This document shows positions 8,119-16,732 of a DNA stretch of 23,643 nt, piece after piece; position 1 is the stretch's first letter, and each line of letters begins with the position of its first letter. The DNA lies in assembly GCA_020024155.1 (NCBI GenBank), contig JAHHUE010000020.1, positions 1-23,643 on the forward strand. The letters are read 5' to 3'. The notes under the pieces are model-generated. The model ran no database searches. It had not been told where the DNA came from and was given only the letters and a program-made list of their open reading frames with translations. A program made the translations under genes and the position numbers. The DNA comes from Oscillospiraceae bacterium. GTDB lineage: Bacteria; Bacillota; Clostridia; Oscillospirales; Ruminococcaceae.

Positions 8119-9144
8119 TCACCTATGTTCGTTTCTCAATTGTCCGCAAGCGGCAGAAATATCCTGTCCAAGACGGCGTCTTATTGTTGCATTAACATTT
8201 AATTTTGCTAATTTATTCTGGAATTCTTTTATAATTCTGGCATCACTCTGAGAAAATGGTGAGCCATCAACTGGATTTATAGGAATAAGATTTACATGAT
8301 TTATAAAGCCACTAAGTAATTTTGAAAGACGAATTGCGTCTTCTTGTGTATCATTTTCGCCCTTTATCATCGCATATTCAAAAGAAATACGACGACCAGT
8401 CTGTTTTGTATATTCACGACAAGCCTTCATCAATTCTTCAAGAGAATATGCATTTGTAATTGGCATTGTGCGTTTTCTGGCTTCGTTTGTTGTAGCATGC
8501 AAAGATATTGACAATGTTATACCAAGTTTTAATTTTGCAAGTTCATATATTTTGGGAACAACGCCACAAGTTGAAAGACTTATGTTTCTCTGACTTATAT
8601 TTTTGCCATCTGGAGAAGTTATAATCTTAATAAATCTAATTACATTATCAAAATTATCAAGAGGTTCACCTATCCCCATAAGAACAATATTACTTACACG
8701 GTCACCTGTGTCTTGTTCAGTTGTATAAAGTTGAGATAAAATCTCTGATGTTGCCAAATCTCTTATCTTACCACCTTGTGTAGATGCACAGAACTTACAG
8801 CCCATACGGCATCCAACCTGACTTGAAACACATATACTATTCCCGTGTTCATATCTCATAAGAACAGTTTCTATACAGTTTCCATCTGGCAGTCTGTAAA
8901 GATATTTTATTGTGCCATCAACAGAAACTTGTTTTTGTGCAATTTCAAGTTTTGTTATAGTGCATTTTTCAGATAAAAGCTCTCTGGCTTGTTTTGAGAT
9001 ATTTGTCATATCATCAAAACTTGTTACATTTTTTTGATGTAACCATATATATATTTGTTTTGCATTAAATGCTTTTAAACCAAGATTTTTTACATATTCT
9101 GTAAGCTGTTCAAGGTTAAAACTTTTTATATCTACTTTTTCCAT
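8119..9144 (-). CDS. rlmN: 23S rRNA (adenine-C2)-methyltransferase RlmN
   Basis: Radical SAM enzyme that methylates C2 of A2503 in 23S rRNA and of A37 in some tRNAs. 341 residues. The [4Fe-4S] cluster motif CRMGCKFC supplies Cys112, Cys116 and Cys119. Cys333 in AACGQL matches the methyl-carrying cysteine of the ping-pong mechanism (Cys355 in E. coli). The GIGEPLDN segment (157-164) binds SAM. The Cfr-type resistance methyltransferase is related, but operon position and overall sequence fit RlmN. The start lies one base after the rsmB stop. Confidence 0.97.
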   Translation of the reverse strand: MEKVDIKSFNLEQLTEYVKNLGLKAFNAKQIYIWLHQKNVTSFDDMTNISKQARELLSEKCTITKLEIAQKQVSVDGTIKYLYRLPDGNCIETVLMRYEHGNSICVSSQVGCRMGCKFCASTQGGKIRDLATSEILSQLYTTEQDTGDRVSNIVLMGIGEPLDNFDNVIRFIKIITSPDGKNISQRNISLSTCGVVPKIYELAKLKLGITLSISLHATTNEARKRTMPITNAYSLEELMKACREYTKQTGRRISFEYAMIKGENDTQEDAIRLSKLLSGFINHVNLIPINPVDGSPFSQSDARIIKEFQNKLAKLNVNATIRRRLGQDISAACGQLRNEHR

Positions 9145-9145
9145 T

Positions 9146-10456
9146 CTACCATACTTTTTCCAGCACTGCTACAAAAAAACCGTCATAATCAGTTAAATGT
9201 GATAAAAATGTAATCTTTTCTCCATCATTTATCACATTATTTATAGGACAATGCTGTGTTTTTAATCTAAAATTACTATTTTCTTTTAAAAATTTATCAA
9301 TAACTTTTTCGTTTTCTTGTTTATTGATAGTACACGTTGAATATACAATTATGCCATTATCTTTAAGATATTTAACAGCTGTTGAAAGTATATCATTTTG
9401 CAGTTGTGCAAGTTCTACCACTTTATCCATAGATTTATATCTTAAATCTGGTTTTTTAGGAATTATACCAATACCACTACATGGCACATCACATATTATA
9501 ACATTATACTTCTTTAAGTTAGGATTGTAAATCTCTCCACTATTTTGAACCGTAGAAATATTATTTAATCCCAATCGTTTTGCACCATCATTTATAAGTT
9601 TTAATCGTGATATATTAGGGTCACAGCTTGTAACACTTCCTGTATTATTTAATTCAATAGCACAAGCAAAGCTTTTTCCACCCGGAGCAGCACACATATC
9701 CAAAACATCGTCATTTTCTTTTATACCTGCTGCTTTTACAGCATATTGGCTTGTTATTCCTTGAACATAAAAATACCCTTCTTTAAATCCTGGAATATTG
9801 GTCACGCTGCCACTATGAAGTATTTCAAGTGCATTATCAATTGGCATTTTATTGTATTGGATATTATTCTTTTCAAGAAGTTTTTCAAAATCCAGCTGAG
9901 ATATTTTAACATTATTTATTTTTACTGTAAACTTTGGTGTTTTAAACATTGCAGATAAAATATCTTCTGCTTGTGCTGAATAATCTCTATCTATTATTTT
10001 TACAATATCTTTGCTAATAGAATATTTTACAGATAATTCTGTTATCCTATCTTTAAAATGCTCTTTATTTATATCAAAATTTTGACTCTTCCTTAAAACA
10101 GCATTAACCAAGCCTTTGGCACTGGTCTTTTTAAAAACAGGACACAGTCCAACAGCTTGGTTTATAGCTGCATACGCAGGAACAGATTTCATATATAAAA
10201 GCTGATATAAACCTGTTTGTAAAATAGCAACTACTTCTTTATCCATTTTATGTACAGGTTTAGATAAATTCTTTTGCAAAATATAGTTTAAAGTCAACTT
10301 TCTTTCTATTGTTCCATAGAAAAGATTTGTAGCAAAAGCCTTATCTTGATTTGTAAGTTTGTCATTATCCAAAAGTGAGGAAAGCACCAGATTTGAAAAT
10401 CCACTGCTTTCCACCTTCATAAGACATTCAACAACTAATTTTCTTGTTAAGTCCAT
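9146..10456 (-). CDS. rsmB: 16S rRNA (cytosine-C5)-methyltransferase RsmB
   Basis: SAM-dependent enzyme that makes m5C967 (E. coli numbering) in 16S rRNA. 436 residues. The N-terminal NusB-like RNA-binding domain (about 3-135) is followed by the Rossmann methyltransferase domain: DMCAAPGGKS (253-262) binds SAM, DVPCSG (323-328) carries Cys326 of motif IV, and STCT (373-376) carries the catalytic nucleophile Cys375. The C-terminal TDYDGFFVA is also typical. It sits between the YugP-like protease gene and rlmN with minimal spacing, so it belongs to the same transcript. Confidence 0.95.
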   Translation of the reverse strand: MDLTRKLVVECLMKVESSGFSNLVLSSLLDNDKLTNQDKAFATNLFYGTIERKLTLNYILQKNLSKPVHKMDKEVVAILQTGLYQLLYMKSVPAYAAINQAVGLCPVFKKTSAKGLVNAVLRKSQNFDINKEHFKDRITELSVKYSISKDIVKIIDRDYSAQAEDILSAMFKTPKFTVKINNVKISQLDFEKLLEKNNIQYNKMPIDNALEILHSGSVTNIPGFKEGYFYVQGITSQYAVKAAGIKENDDVLDMCAAPGGKSFACAIELNNTGSVTSCDPNISRLKLINDGAKRLGLNNISTVQNSGEIYNPNLKKYNVIICDVPCSGIGIIPKKPDLRYKSMDKVVELAQLQNDILSTAVKYLKDNGIIVYSTCTINKQENEKVIDKFLKENSNFRLKTQHCPINNVINDGEKITFLSHLTDYDGFFVAVLEKVW

Positions 10457-10466
10457 TTATAATCCT

Positions 10467-11150
10467 TTAATCATCTCTTCTACCAAAAATCATAACTAAT
10501 CTGAGAAGGTTTGCAAGGGAAACTGCCAAAGCTGCAACATAAGTCATAGCTGCTGCTCCAAGAACTTTTTTCACACCTGAAAGTTCTTCATCTCCGATAG
10601 TTCCACTTGTTTCCAACGCGTACACTGCTCTGTTACTTGCATTAAATTCAACTGGTAATGTAACCAACTGGAAAGCTGTAACTGTTGCAAAAAGCAAAAG
10701 CCCAAAGTTTACAAGTGGCTGAGCACCCATAAAAAAGCCAATCAATACAAGAGGCATTGAAAGTGTTGAGCCTAATTGTGTAACAGGAATAATCGCACTG
10801 CGAATTTTAACCGGAACATAATTTTTTGCATACTGAACTGCGTGGCCTGCCTCATGTGCTGCAACGCCAACAGCAGAAACAGAATTTGTATTATAAACTT
10901 CATCAGAAAGACGAATAACATTAGTTCTTGGGTCATAATGGTCTGTCAAGTGTCCGGAAACTCTTTCTATACCAACATGACGCAACCCATTTGCATCAAG
11001 AATTCTTCTTGCTGCTTCGTAACCTGTCATACCACTGTATGTTCTCATAGTGGAATATTTACTAAATGTTCTTGATACCTGACTTTGTGCAAACATTGCA
11101 AAAATCAAAGCCGGAACAACTAAAATAAGATAATATACATCAAAGTACAT
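10467..11150 (-). CDS. YugP-like membrane zinc metallopeptidase
   Basis: Predicted integral-membrane zinc peptidase of the YugP/DUF2268-like HEAGH group. 227 residues from the ATG at 11148-11150, chosen because GAGGAGA lies seven bases upstream. A TTG seven codons earlier has no such signal. The zinc motif HEAGH is at 99-103, and Glu168 in LPVEFNASNRA is a likely third ligand. Hydrophobic segments lie at about 5-22, 118-143, 147-166 and 198-222, so the active site is near the membrane face. The substrate is unknown. It begins 17 bases after fmt. An insertion between fmt and rsmB is seen in some Clostridia but is not part of the Bacillus subtilis order; a link to membrane-protein quality control is only an inference. 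Confidence 0.88.
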   Translation of the reverse strand: MYFDVYYLILVVPALIFAMFAQSQVSRTFSKYSTMRTYSGMTGYEAARRILDANGLRHVGIERVSGHLTDHYDPRTNVIRLSDEVYNTNSVSAVGVAAHEAGHAVQYAKNYVPVKIRSAIIPVTQLGSTLSMPLVLIGFFMGAQPLVNFGLLLFATVTAFQLVTLPVEFNASNRAVYALETSGTIGDEELSGVKKVLGAAAMTYVAALAVSLANLLRLVMIFGRRDD

Positions 11151-11167
11151 TCTATGTCTCCTCAAAA

Positions 11168-12094
11168 TCAAATTATATTGCCTTTTTCAAATCTTTTTCC
11201 AAGACTCCACGCCTGACCATCCATTGCCTTTGAACCTTCAGGCTGCACTGTAACAAGCTGAATTGCATCTTCTCCACAAGCTATAATCAATGGTTTTATT
11301 GAGAGAATTTCTCCAACTTTACCTGAAAGCTTAACTCTTTTTGACTTAATAACTTTAACCTTTTTATCTTGATAAATAAAGTAAGCACCTGGCCAAGGAT
11401 TTTGACCTCTTATTTTATTATGAATAGTTTTGGCATCTAATTCAAAGTTAAACAATGCCATTTCTTTTGTAAGAGGTGGTGCAAGAGTTGCTTTTGAATG
11501 TTCTTGTGGTGTTCTTGTTGTATTACCATTTATAAGCTGTTCGCATACATTTGAAAGAAAAACTTTGCCTTTTTCTTCAACTTTTGCAAACAATTCTTCC
11601 TGTGTCTCATCTTCTGTTATTTCTATTGGTAATACATCTATAATATCGCCAGTATCAAGACCTTCATCTATATACATAACTGTAACACCGGTTTCTTTGT
11701 CACCATTTATAAGTGACCACTGAATAGGTGCTGCACCACGATATTTTGGTAAAAGAGAAACATGTAAATTAACACAACCAAATTTGGGAACATCTATAAC
11801 TTCCTTTGGCAATATTCTGCCGTATGCAACAACAATAATTAAATCTGGGTTGATTTCTTTTATAATTTCTGTTGCTTCACCTTTTAATGTTTTTGGCTGA
11901 TATACAGGAATATTATTTTCCTGTGCATAAACCTTAACAGGTGGTGGTGTCATAATCTGTTTTCTGCCAACCGGTTTATCTTCTCTGGTAAATGCTCCAA
12001 CCACATTATATCCATCATTAACCAATTGTTCCAAGCACCCTTTTGCAATTTCAGGTGTGCCCATAAACAAAACTCTTGTATCTTTTTTATTCAT
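11168..12094 (-). CDS. fmt: Methionyl-tRNA formyltransferase
   Basis: Uses 10-formyl-tetrahydrofolate to formylate the initiator Met-tRNA. 308 residues from the ATG at 12092-12094. The MGTPEIA motif (11-17) opens the Rossmann fold. Catalytic residues Asn109 and His111 (VNLHVSLLP) and Asp147 (EGLDTGD) are present, and a C-terminal OB-like tRNA-binding domain starts near 205. The gene overlaps def by eight bases. An ATG three codons further upstream is also possible, but GAGGA lies just ahead of the chosen one. The def-fmt pair is one of the most conserved bacterial gene pairs, because Def removes the formyl group that Fmt adds. Confidence 0.96.
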   Translation of the reverse strand: MNKKDTRVLFMGTPEIAKGCLEQLVNDGYNVVGAFTREDKPVGRKQIMTPPPVKVYAQENNIPVYQPKTLKGEATEIIKEINPDLIIVVAYGRILPKEVIDVPKFGCVNLHVSLLPKYRGAAPIQWSLINGDKETGVTVMYIDEGLDTGDIIDVLPIEITEDETQEELFAKVEEKGKVFLSNVCEQLINGNTTRTPQEHSKATLAPPLTKEMALFNFELDAKTIHNKIRGQNPWPGAYFIYQDKKVKVIKSKRVKLSGKVGEILSIKPLIIACGEDAIQLVTVQPEGSKAMDGQAWSLGKRFEKGNII

Positions 12095-12614
12095 AATCCT
12101 CATCCAAGTTCATAGCTTTAATTTCTTCTGCTGTCAAATCTTCATAGAATTTTGTAGCATGATCCATAATTGTAATACCATCAAGGTGGTCACATTCATG
12201 GCAAATTGCTCTTGCAAGAATATCTTCTGCTTCTATTATAAATTCATTGCCATAACGGTCTTGTGCTTTTGCTTTAACATATTGTGGTCTTGTAATTGCA
12301 CCATTTCTACCCGGGAAAGAAAGACAGCCTTCAAATATTGTCAATTCGCCTTCTTTTTCCAAAATTTCAGGGTTAACAAGTTCAATAATTTCATCAACTT
12401 CTTGGTCATTTTCATCAAGGTACTGGTCAAGAACTATACATACTCTGCGCATAACACCAACCTGTGGGCCTGCAAGTCCAAGGCCTTGTGCATCAATAAG
12501 TGTTTCTGCCATATCGTCAAGTAATGTTTCAAGTTTTTCATTAAAATCTGTAACTGGTTTACATACCTTTTTAAGTATTGGGTCTCCGTCTTTTACTATT
12601 GTTCTAAGTGCCAT
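12087..12614 (-). CDS. def: Peptide deformylase
   Basis: Removes the N-formyl group from nascent proteins at the ribosome. 175 residues. The three family motifs are present: GLGLAGPQ (44-51), EGCLS with metal ligand Cys97, and HECDH (139-143) giving two His ligands and catalytic Glu140. Motif 1 has Gly where the common form has a second Ala (GLAAPQ), a variant I believe occurs in other Clostridia. A strong AAGGAGATATAATT leader precedes the ATG at 12612-12614. The acidic C-terminal tail (EEIKAMNLDEDYE) is family-typical. Confidence 0.96.
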   Translation of the reverse strand: MALRTIVKDGDPILKKVCKPVTDFNEKLETLLDDMAETLIDAQGLGLAGPQVGVMRRVCIVLDQYLDENDQEVDEIIELVNPEILEKEGELTIFEGCLSFPGRNGAITRPQYVKAKAQDRYGNEFIIEAEDILARAICHECDHLDGITIMDHATKFYEDLTAEEIKAMNLDEDYE

Positions 12615-12637
12615 AATTATATCTCCTTAAATAAATT

Positions 12638-14857
12638 TTATTCTTGAATCGGATTCATATTTACATATAATCCAGAGCGATTATTTTTATCTTTAAGGTA
12701 TTCATCTATTACTTTTCTTAAAAAGTCTCTAAACACCTTTGTATTCTTGCATTTTATAGTCAGTCTGTAACGATGTATACCATTTACCATTGATACATTA
12801 AATGGTGCTGGACCAAGCACAACCAACGGCATATTTTTCTCAGTTGGTGCAAGTCTTTGTATTATTTTTAAAAATGTTGCAGAATCTCTTGCCGCTGTAA
12901 TTTCCTTATTGCTTGTAAATGCAACTTGACACATTGTGCAAAAAGGCGGGTATATATTGAGCTTTCTAAAAGCTATTTCACTTTGATAGAACTTATCATA
13001 ATCACCATTTTGTGCCAAAGTTATAATATGGTTTGAACTATCGTATGTTTGGATAACAGCAATAGCGTCGTTGGTCCATCTTCCTGCTCTGCCTATAACC
13101 TGAGTAAGCAAGTTAAATGCTGATTCATTACTATTATATGCCATTTGGTTTAATGCACCATCTATACCAAGAACACACACAAGATTTACATCTTTAAAGT
13201 CCAAGCCTTTTGCAACCATCTGTGTGCCAACAAGTATATCATATTTCTTATCAGCAAAATCTTTAAGCATTTGTGTATGTGCATCACTTTTTACAGTTGT
13301 ATCTGCGTCCATACGCAAAATTCTTGCCTTTGGTAAGCAAGATAATATATACTCCTCAACTTTTTGAGTTCCGTATCCAATATATTGTATTTGTCCACCA
13401 CAAACTGGACATTTTTCAATACCGGGATATGTTCTGTTGCAATAGTGACAGCACAATTTATTGCCACTTTTATGTTTTACAAGGTTAACACTGCAATTAT
13501 CACATTGAAGTGTATTTTGACAATCTTTACATACTCCGACAGTTGAATATCCTCGTCTGTTTATCAATATAATACTTTGCTTATTATCTCTTATATTGTC
13601 AGAAAGATATTTGATAACTGCATTTGACAAAACACCTGTATCACCATTTAACGCTTGCATACGCATATCTATAATTTCAACATTAGGCATTGGCATATCA
13701 TTGTATCTATTTGGCATTGTGTGCAGATGATAAAATCCGTTTTTAGCAAGATAATAACTTTCAACACTTGGTGTTGCAGATGCCAAAACAAGTCTAGCAG
13801 AATTTTCTTTTGCAATAAATGACGCAACCCTTATTGCTGAATATCTTGGACTATTTTCTGACTTAAATGTTTTTTCGTGCTCTTCATCAATTATTATAAT
13901 TCCAAGATTCTCCACTGGTGCAAAAATAGCACTTCTTGTTCCAACAATAACTCTGGCTTTTCCAGATTGTATCTTTTTATTTTGTTTAAGCCTTTCTGTT
14001 GGTGTAAGTTTTGAATGAAGTACACTGACAACATTACCAAAATAACTTTTTACAAGTTCTATCATTTGTGGTGTCAGAGAAATTTCAGGAACAAGCAGCA
14101 TAGCATTTTTGCCTTGCTCCAATGTGTGTTTTATAAGTTTTATAAATACAGCACTTTTACCACTACTTGTAACTCCATAAATCAAATGTGGCTTACTATC
14201 ATTTATAGATGTTATTTCATCAAAAACCTTTTGTTGTTGATTTGTAAGGAATATATCCTGTTTTAATGGCTGAGAATTATCATCTTCACTATTTTTTTCT
14301 GCAAATTGAGAAATAAGCAGTCCTTTTTCTATAAGTTTATCAATAACTGCTCTTGTTACGATACAATCATCACATATTTGTTTGATTGTTTTGTGAGAAT
14401 TTTTAAGATAATCATATACTTTTTGCTGTTTTGGCGTTAATTTATCTGTAAATTCCAAAATGTTTGCAGTATAAACCTTTTCAGTTGGAGCTTTATGTTT
14501 AAGTTCCAGTCTGCCGTTTGCAATTCTATATTGTCCACTATATGGTATAACAGTTCTTGCTGCCTCATAATATGTGCAGAAAGTGGTTTCTTTTATATAT
14601 TTAACCATTTTCAATGCAAATTCTGATACTGACCAATCTTCTGTTTTTGCATCAACTATATTTTTAAGTCCCTTTATTTCTTCAGACTCTTTTAATGACA
14701 AAACAACACCCATTCTAAGTGTGTTTCCGCTGCCAAAAGGTATAAGCACTATTGAGCCTATGCGTATATCATTTTGAAATTGCTCTGGAACAACATAAGA
14801 AAATTCTCTGTCAAAATTCAAGGTAGCTTTGTCTATGGCTACACCTGCTATTAACAT
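12638..14857 (-). CDS. priA: Primosomal protein N' (replication restart helicase PriA)
   Basis: 3'-5' superfamily 2 DNA helicase that recognises stalled forks and reloads the replisome. 739 residues. The N-terminal DNA-binding domain (about 1-105) is followed by a winged-helix region, then the helicase: Walker A GVTSSGKS (228-235), DEEH (324-327), SATPS (360-364) and the C-terminal motif QVIGRAGR (586-593). The zinc-binding insert carries eight cysteines in CxxC pairs near 443, 446, 452, 455, 470, 473, 483 and 486. GGAGGT lies eight bases before the ATG. The spacer to gmk is only 18 bases; rpoZ and coaBC, often found here, are absent. Confidence 0.97.
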   Translation of the reverse strand: MLIAGVAIDKATLNFDREFSYVVPEQFQNDIRIGSIVLIPFGSGNTLRMGVVLSLKESEEIKGLKNIVDAKTEDWSVSEFALKMVKYIKETTFCTYYEAARTVIPYSGQYRIANGRLELKHKAPTEKVYTANILEFTDKLTPKQQKVYDYLKNSHKTIKQICDDCIVTRAVIDKLIEKGLLISQFAEKNSEDDNSQPLKQDIFLTNQQQKVFDEITSINDSKPHLIYGVTSSGKSAVFIKLIKHTLEQGKNAMLLVPEISLTPQMIELVKSYFGNVVSVLHSKLTPTERLKQNKKIQSGKARVIVGTRSAIFAPVENLGIIIIDEEHEKTFKSENSPRYSAIRVASFIAKENSARLVLASATPSVESYYLAKNGFYHLHTMPNRYNDMPMPNVEIIDMRMQALNGDTGVLSNAVIKYLSDNIRDNKQSIILINRRGYSTVGVCKDCQNTLQCDNCSVNLVKHKSGNKLCCHYCNRTYPGIEKCPVCGGQIQYIGYGTQKVEEYILSCLPKARILRMDADTTVKSDAHTQMLKDFADKKYDILVGTQMVAKGLDFKDVNLVCVLGIDGALNQMAYNSNESAFNLLTQVIGRAGRWTNDAIAVIQTYDSSNHIITLAQNGDYDKFYQSEIAFRKLNIYPPFCTMCQVAFTSNKEITAARDSATFLKIIQRLAPTEKNMPLVVLGPAPFNVSMVNGIHRYRLTIKCKNTKVFRDFLRKVIDEYLKDKNNRSGLYVNMNPIQE

Positions 14858-14875
14858 AAAGCTACCTCCATTTAA

Positions 14876-15439
14876 TTATTTTTCTGAGTCAAAAATATCA
14901 ATAATAGATTTTGCACATTCTTCAACATCATTATTTTCAACTATGTAGTCATAACTGCTTTTAAAACCAAGTTCTTCATTTGCTTTAAATAATCTTTGCT
15001 TGATTTTTGCGTCGTCTTCTGTATTTCTGTTACGCAAACGGCGTTCAAGCTCTTCCAATGATGGTGGAGCAAGGAATATTGTTAAACAATCCGGATAAAC
15101 TTTTTTAACATTCTGTGCGCCTTCCACTTCAATAACAAGCACAACAACTCTGCCTGCATTTACTTTGTCTTCAATCTGTTTTTTGAGTGTTCCGTAATAA
15201 TTATTGCAATAGAGAGTATATTCAAGAAATTCACATTCGCTAACTTTTTGAATAAAATCTTCACTTGTTAAAAATATATAATCAACACCATCTTTTTCAA
15301 TAGGTCTTCTCTCTCTTGTTGTTGCAGAAACAGAAAGAATAAATCTTTCATCCATTTGAAGCATTTTCTTAACAACAGTATCTTTTCCACAACCAGATGG
15401 TCCGGAAATTACAATTATATTTTTATCTATGCTATTCAT
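14876..15439 (-). CDS. gmk: Guanylate kinase
   Basis: Phosphorylates GMP/dGMP to GDP/dGDP. 187 residues, the normal length. The P-loop GPSGCGKDT is at 13-21; Ser38, Arg42 and Arg45 in SVSATTRERRP, with GVDYIF (51-56), form the GMP-binding site. I use the ATG at 15437-15439, which overlaps the remA stop by eight bases and has GGAG seven to ten bases upstream. A longer frame to 15508 would read through most of the remA C-terminus and adds nothing conserved. Confidence 0.96.
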   Translation of the reverse strand: MNSIDKNIIVISGPSGCGKDTVVKKMLQMDERFILSVSATTRERRPIEKDGVDYIFLTSEDFIQKVSECEFLEYTLYCNNYYGTLKKQIEDKVNAGRVVVLVIEVEGAQNVKKVYPDCLTIFLAPPSLEELERRLRNRNTEDDAKIKQRLFKANEELGFKSSYDYIVENNDVEECAKSIIDIFDSEK

Positions 15440-15692
15440 CTTCAGTCTCCATAAATTTAATAAGATTTTCATTTGATTGTCCAAACACTCTTTCTGCTGT
15501 GAAAGCACAAAGAATAATTTGGTCTGAATCAGTTATTATAACAGTTTTTGTTTTTCTGCCAAATGTGGCATCTATAAGGCGATTTTCACTTTTAGCCTTG
15601 GTTATAATTCTCTTGACAGGTGCAGACTCCGGGCTGAGTGCTGCAATAATTCTGTCTGGGTTTATCATACTACCAAAACCTATATTAAGCAT
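15432..15692 (-). CDS. remA: RemA-like DNA-binding regulator (DUF370)
   Basis: Small LytTR-like DNA-binding protein that activates biofilm-matrix and osmoprotection genes in Bacillus subtilis. 86 residues, with the family's hallmark segments INIGFG-type N-terminus (LNIGFGSMI, 2-10), SPESAPVKRII (20-30), LIDATFGRKT (39-48) and DSDQIILCA (55-63). Its place between yicC and gmk matches B. subtilis. The stop TAA of yicC overlaps its AAGGAG ribosome binding site, so the two are likely coupled. Matrix genes are not seen here, so the targets in this organism are unknown. Confidence 0.93.
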   Translation of the reverse strand: MLNIGFGSMINPDRIIAALSPESAPVKRIITKAKSENRLIDATFGRKTKTVIITDSDQIILCAFTAERVFGQSNENLIKFMETEDE

Positions 15693-15703
15693 ATATCTAC
15701 TCC

Positions 15704-16582
15704 TTATTCCATATTCTGTATCTGTTCTCTGATTTTTTCAATTTCTGATTTTATTTCAACAACTCTTCTTGTAACATCAAGGTCGTTTGATTTTGAACCT
15801 ATTGTGTTAGCTTCACGGTTAAGTTCCTGTGTTAAAAAGTCAAGTTTTCTGCCTTGTTTTGCTTCGCCTGCAAGTATATCTCTATACTGTGCTATATGGC
15901 TTCTAAGTCTTACAGTTTCTTCGTCAACAGCAACTTTATCTGCAAATATTGCAGCTTCTGTAAGTATACGCTGACTGTCAACCTGTGTATCCTGCAAAAT
16001 TGTTTGCAATTTTTGATAAAGTCTTTCTTGATATTTTTGTGTACGCAATGGTGCAATTGTTTCAATTTCTGCAACTATTTTTTCAATAGTTTCAAGGCGT
16101 TGCATAACATCAGTATACAATTTTTCGCCCTCTGTCTTTTTCATTGCCATAAACTCATCAAGAGCAATGGTTACAACTGCACTTACATCTTTGGACAACT
16201 GTTCTGTATCTTCCTCATTTTTATTTTGAGTTAGAACACCTTCATAACGGGAAATAACAGAAACATCTTCTGGTTTAGAAAGACCAAGTTCATCACTTAT
16301 TTTACAAAGTGCATCGTAATAACTTTTTGCCAATGCAATATCTGCTTCAACCACTGTATCTGACTGTTCAACATTTTTGATTAACAATGAAACTTCCACT
16401 TTGCCACGACTAACAGTTTCGTTTATCTGTTTTTTAATTTTATCGTCAAGAAATGTAAAAAAGCGAGACATTCTGCTTGAATATTCAAAATATCTGTGAT
16501 TTACAGACTTAATTTCAACGGTTATATCTTTACCGTTTAAAACAGCATTGCCCTTGCCGTAACCTGTCATACTATATACCAT
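15704..16582 (-). CDS. yicC: YicC-family endoribonuclease
   Basis: Family of endoribonucleases acting on small RNAs and structured RNA (E. coli YicC, B. subtilis YloC). 292 residues, the usual size. The N-terminal domain starts MVYSMTGYGKG with EIKSVNHRY (25-33). The C-terminal DUF1732 domain contains KQGRKLDFLTQELNREANT near 238-256 and EIEKIREQIQN at the end. The start is fixed by GGAGGT six bases upstream of the ATG. It is the first gene of the long minus-strand operon, about 63 bases downstream of the predicted transcript start. Confidence 0.95.
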   Translation of the reverse strand: MVYSMTGYGKGNAVLNGKDITVEIKSVNHRYFEYSSRMSRFFTFLDDKIKKQINETVSRGKVEVSLLIKNVEQSDTVVEADIALAKSYYDALCKISDELGLSKPEDVSVISRYEGVLTQNKNEEDTEQLSKDVSAVVTIALDEFMAMKKTEGEKLYTDVMQRLETIEKIVAEIETIAPLRTQKYQERLYQKLQTILQDTQVDSQRILTEAAIFADKVAVDEETVRLRSHIAQYRDILAGEAKQGRKLDFLTQELNREANTIGSKSNDLDVTRRVVEIKSEIEKIREQIQNME

Positions 16583-16630
16583 TTTTTACCTCCGAAAGAT
16601 AATAGTTTTTACTCTTTTTTCTACTCAATT

Positions 16631-16651
16631 TATCTATCATCTTAATAGATA
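16631..16651. repeat. Inverted repeat at the operon start site, possible operator
   Basis: TATCTAT (16631-16637) and ATAGATA (16645-16651) are exact inverted arms seven bases apart. The right arm abuts the -10 box at 16652, so the repeat spans the predicted transcript start. This is a suitable place for a repressor or for a short 5' hairpin. The regulator is unknown, and in such AT-rich DNA chance occurrence is possible. Confidence 0.3.
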
Positions 16652-16681
16652 ATTATATACAAAATTCTTATATCTTGTCAA
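16652..16681 (-). promoter_or_regulatory. Promoter of the yicC-to-deoC operon
   Basis: On the minus strand, TTGACA (16681-16676), an 18-base spacer and TATAAT (16657-16652): both hexamers match the sigma-A consensus exactly. It lies between the terminator of the upstream unit and yicC, and it is the only strong promoter I see ahead of the fifteen-gene block. Confidence 0.75.
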
Positions 16682-16700
16682 TTAAATAACCTTAAAACAA

Positions 16701-16728
16701 ATAAAAAAGCTGCTATAAATAGCAGCTT
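16701..16728 (-). terminator. Rho-independent terminator after the membrane-protein gene
   Basis: Arms AAGCTGCTA (16707-16715) and TAGCAGCTT (16720-16728) with a four-base loop; on the minus strand the stem is followed by TTTTTTAT. It closes the two-gene unit 17223-18407/16733-17248 just before the yicC promoter. Confidence 0.85.
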
Positions 16729-16732
16729 AAAT

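Noticed and set aside
15440..15508. Longer N-terminus for guanylate kinase
   Set aside because: It would read through the remA coding region, and the conserved kinase sequence starts just after the ATG at 15439.
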